From Bacteroides sp. M10 (lineage in GTDB: Bacteria; Bacteroidota; Bacteroidia; Bacteroidales; Bacteroidaceae), in the NCBI RefSeq assembly GCF_014334015.1, contig NZ_CP060488.1, forward strand, positions 2,562,501-2,626,500: a DNA stretch of 64,000 bases. The letters run 5' to 3'. How positions within the stretch are numbered: the first letter of the stretch is position 1; each line of letters opens with the position of its first letter. Under the pieces are notes generated by a model, which did not search any database, was not told the origin of the DNA, and was given only the letters and a program-made list of their open reading frames with translations. Below, in pieces: positions 62,801-64,000 of this stretch. Both the position numbers and the translations under genes were made by a program.

Positions 62801-62958
62801 TAAATATCTACGCTTTTGTAAACAATGCATTGACATGGACCAACTATTCGGGATTTGATCCTGAATTCTCTACGAGTAATCCTCTGCAGGTAGGTAAAGA
62901 CTCTTACCGCTATCCGAGAAAGAGAGAATATGGTATTGGTTTTTCTGCAAACTTTTAA
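59821..62958 (+). CDS. SusC-like TonB-dependent transporter of the second glycan locus
   Basis: ATG 59821 is taken as start (1045 residues), since it opens a clean signal peptide ending PAYAQ. The order is carboxypeptidase-like domain ('KGVVVDKTGFPLPGANVMEKG'), TonB box ('LDEVVVVGYGTMKKRDVTGAIT'), plug ('SAEGVTPLYIVDGVPLESIDG', 'SAAIYGSRSANGVIIITTKSG'), and barrel ending 'YGIGFSANF'. It imports oligosaccharides bound by the SusD encoded 13 bp downstream. Confidence 0.95.
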   Translation: MKNLQSRTKVRLLQSFLLISLSLFFLAHPAYAQGGFAVKGVVVDKTGFPLPGANVMEKGTSNGTITDLDGNFSLNVSKKGVTLTVSFMGYTPKDVVVKDKTTNITLEENSKLLDEVVVVGYGTMKKRDVTGAITSISSEAIEQKMATNVFEALQGTTAGVQVVSGSGQPGESSSIKIRGTSTFSAEGVTPLYIVDGVPLESIDGINTNDITSMEILKDAASAAIYGSRSANGVIIITTKSGQEGKARIDIKYNHSWGTLSHKVPQANRKERLLYDQYRKEYFETYGGGNPDESIDILNDPLNSFFNVDNDYLDMITSTAQKDQVDISVGGGTKKLKYFINTGYYNEKGIISNTGFQRLNTRINSDYSPTDWMNMGSRISLTYSKKKGLDEGTLLSAVLTRRPYFNTYYPDGSLVGVFNGQKNPIAQINYTTDFTDSYKANFFQFFEIKFNKYLKFRANINANFYLDKRKKLEPSLITDEWQKQNRGYSYNYLNWNWMNEDFITYARKIKGHNFSAMVGVSAQQWRYENETFVGLNSSTDFIYTMNAFAANLDLSSTGSTLSNHSMASVFARVTYDYLGKYLFTANIRRDGSSRFAKENKWGNFPSVSVGWRFSDEKFMKFSKKFLEDGKIRVSYGITGNEAIGNYDYIYSYSPNSIYDGVGGVIPTRIGKDNLKWEETKQFNLGLDLNFWNSRLTITADYYDKYTDGLLANYQLPKESGFAYMKTNVGEMSNRGFEIAVTGDIIRTKDWKWNASFNISRNINRIEKLSEGKAYMEGDIWWMQEGGRVGDFYGFKSAGIFAYDESNAFTDKWEQLTPVFENGVFQYKYLLNGKEYAGDIRQKTLPNGKPFRGGDYNWEEPEGTRDGVIDDNDRMVIGNAMPDVTGGLNTTVTWKNVSLYLGFYYSLGGQIYNAAEHNRNMFKYTGTTPSPEVIHNMWLHPGDQAIYPRPYNDDYNNARMGNSFYLEDASFIRLQNVRIAYDLPENWIKKLMLKNINIYAFVNNALTWTNYSGFDPEFSTSNPLQVGKDSYRYPRKREYGIGFSANF

Positions 62959-62971
62959 TTGAAGATATCGT

Positions 62972-64000
62972 ATGAAGAATATAAAATATTTTGTTGGAGC
63001 TGTATGCCTGGCTCTATCATTGAATAGCTGTTCAGACTTTCTGAATGAGGAACCGGTGAGTGAAATCCCGGCAGGTGACATGTGGCAGACCGCCCGTGAC
63101 GCTAAAGCAGGTATAAATGAAATTTATGGACTGTTGCGTTCCACTTTACGCGAGAATTATTTTTATTGGGGTGAATTCCGTTCGGATAATGTAGCTCCCG
63201 GAGCACCGGTGATGGCCGATCAGGCACGTGTGATTAACAACCTGATGTCTACGGACGAGAAATGTGCGAAATGGACGACCTTGTATCAGATGATTAACCA
63301 GACCAATCTGGCCATCAAATATGTTCCTAATATCAGTATGCCGGATGTGGCAGACCGTAACGATTACCTCGGACAAGCGTATGCGTTGCGTGCTTTGGCT
63401 TACTTCTATGCTATCCGTGTTTGGGGAGATGTACCTTTGTTTATAGAACCTACTGAAAAGTATTCGGAGGCTATCTACAAGGAACGTACAGATAAGAATT
63501 ATATACTGGAACATGTTATTCTTCCTGACCTGAAAAAGGCGGAAAGCCTGATTAACCGTAATAAGAATTACGAACGCAAGCGTATTTCTATCTGTGGTGT
63601 ATGGGCCATCATGGCGGACGCCTATATGTGGGCTGAAGAATATAATCTGGCTGACCAGACCATCGATAAGATGGCAACTATTGCTTCCAAAAGGGGGGGC
63701 GTTTTGTTGACTTCGAACCTCTTATTGCTACATGGCATACCATGTTCACGGAAGAACTGAACAATAAGCCTTCTGATGATACGCCCGAAAATGATGAATA
63801 TAACTCCAGAGAGTTTATTTTCCTGGTTCATTTCAATATGGATGAAGTCGGCACGAATGGTTACAGTTATATGTATCAATGGTTCTCCGGTTCAGGAAAC
63901 CGTGCAGCAGTTATGTCTGACAAGTTTATGAGCATTTTTGACGAAGAGGATATGAAAGGTGATTTGCGCAAAGATTATACGGTGAAGAATTACCAGAATG
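62972..64000 (+). CDS. SusD-like lipoprotein, frameshifted at a G7 tract and cut by the window end
   Basis: The lipoprotein start (LNSC lipobox, Cys about 20) and SusD core ('DFLNEEPVSEIPAGDMW', 'YLGQAYALRALAYFYAIRVWGDVPLF') read normally to residue about 240. At seven G (63693-63699) the frame shifts and a stop follows at 63758-63760. The true continuation is in another frame from about 63700 ('RFVDFEPLIATWHTMF', 'EFIFLVHFNMDEVG') and runs to the window edge. One extra G or two fewer would restore it. This could be a real phase-variable tract or an assembly error; the rest of the gene looks intact. Confidence 0.85.

Noticed and set aside
1..64000. tRNA or rRNA genes
   Set aside because: No cloverleaf-like or rRNA-like sequence was recognised in any gene gap on either strand.

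Overview
The window looks like a Bacteroides chromosome, probably of the B. thetaiotaomicron / B. ovatus group. The evidence is SusC/SusD pairs, hybrid two-component systems (HTCS), many SPII lipoproteins, near-absence of Shine-Dalgarno sequences, and repeated Bacteroides-type promoters (TTTG, 19-20 bp, TAnnTTTG). From memory, the arginine and rhamnose gene order matches the B. thetaiotaomicron BT3755-BT3768 region. That species-level placement is inference.

Layout. 1-5976 is the end of a glycan-utilisation locus: a SusD C-terminus, a GH18 lipoprotein with an intact catalytic motif, two DUF1735 surface lipoproteins (one with an F5/8C domain, one with LamG), and a GH3 enzyme. 5977-18300 is a variable region. 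It holds a broken RhuM gene and a minus-strand operon of small exported proteins, an ECF sigma factor, an anti-sigma factor and two tandem fimbrillin/SUMF1-fold proteins. It also holds a unit of about 6 kb built around a VirE-like primase-helicase. That unit is bounded by matching inverted hairpins, contains a 22-bp-phased palindrome array and long imperfect hairpins, and is split by an IS66 element with 8-bp target duplications.

18344-39036 is a pectin (homogalacturonan) utilisation locus: PL1 lyase, CE8 esterase, GH95, SusC, SusD, a DUF4957/DUF5123-like beta-helix lipoprotein, a second CE8, an HTCS regulator and a GH28 polygalacturonase. A conserved operator-like sequence sits upstream of several of its promoters. 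The surface lyase and esterases would demethylate and cut pectin, SusCD would import oligomers, and GH28/GH95 would finish them.

39148-46716 is a minus-strand block: argR, a GNAT acyltransferase, argG, argC and argD, then separately promoted proC, an XRE-cupin regulator and an acyl-CoA synthetase. A DUF4143-type ATPase gene at 46937-48178 separates it from the rhamnose operon at 48344-55351 (kinase, isomerase, transporter, aldolase, lactaldehyde reductase, AraC regulator). From 55460 to the end is another HTCS with a SusC/SusD pair. Its SusD gene carries a frameshift in a run of seven G and runs off the window.

The most interesting material is the VirE unit (11.75-17.95 kb), the ECF-controlled fimbrillin/SUMF1 locus, and the regulatory DNA (palindrome array, HTCS operators, ArgR boxes).
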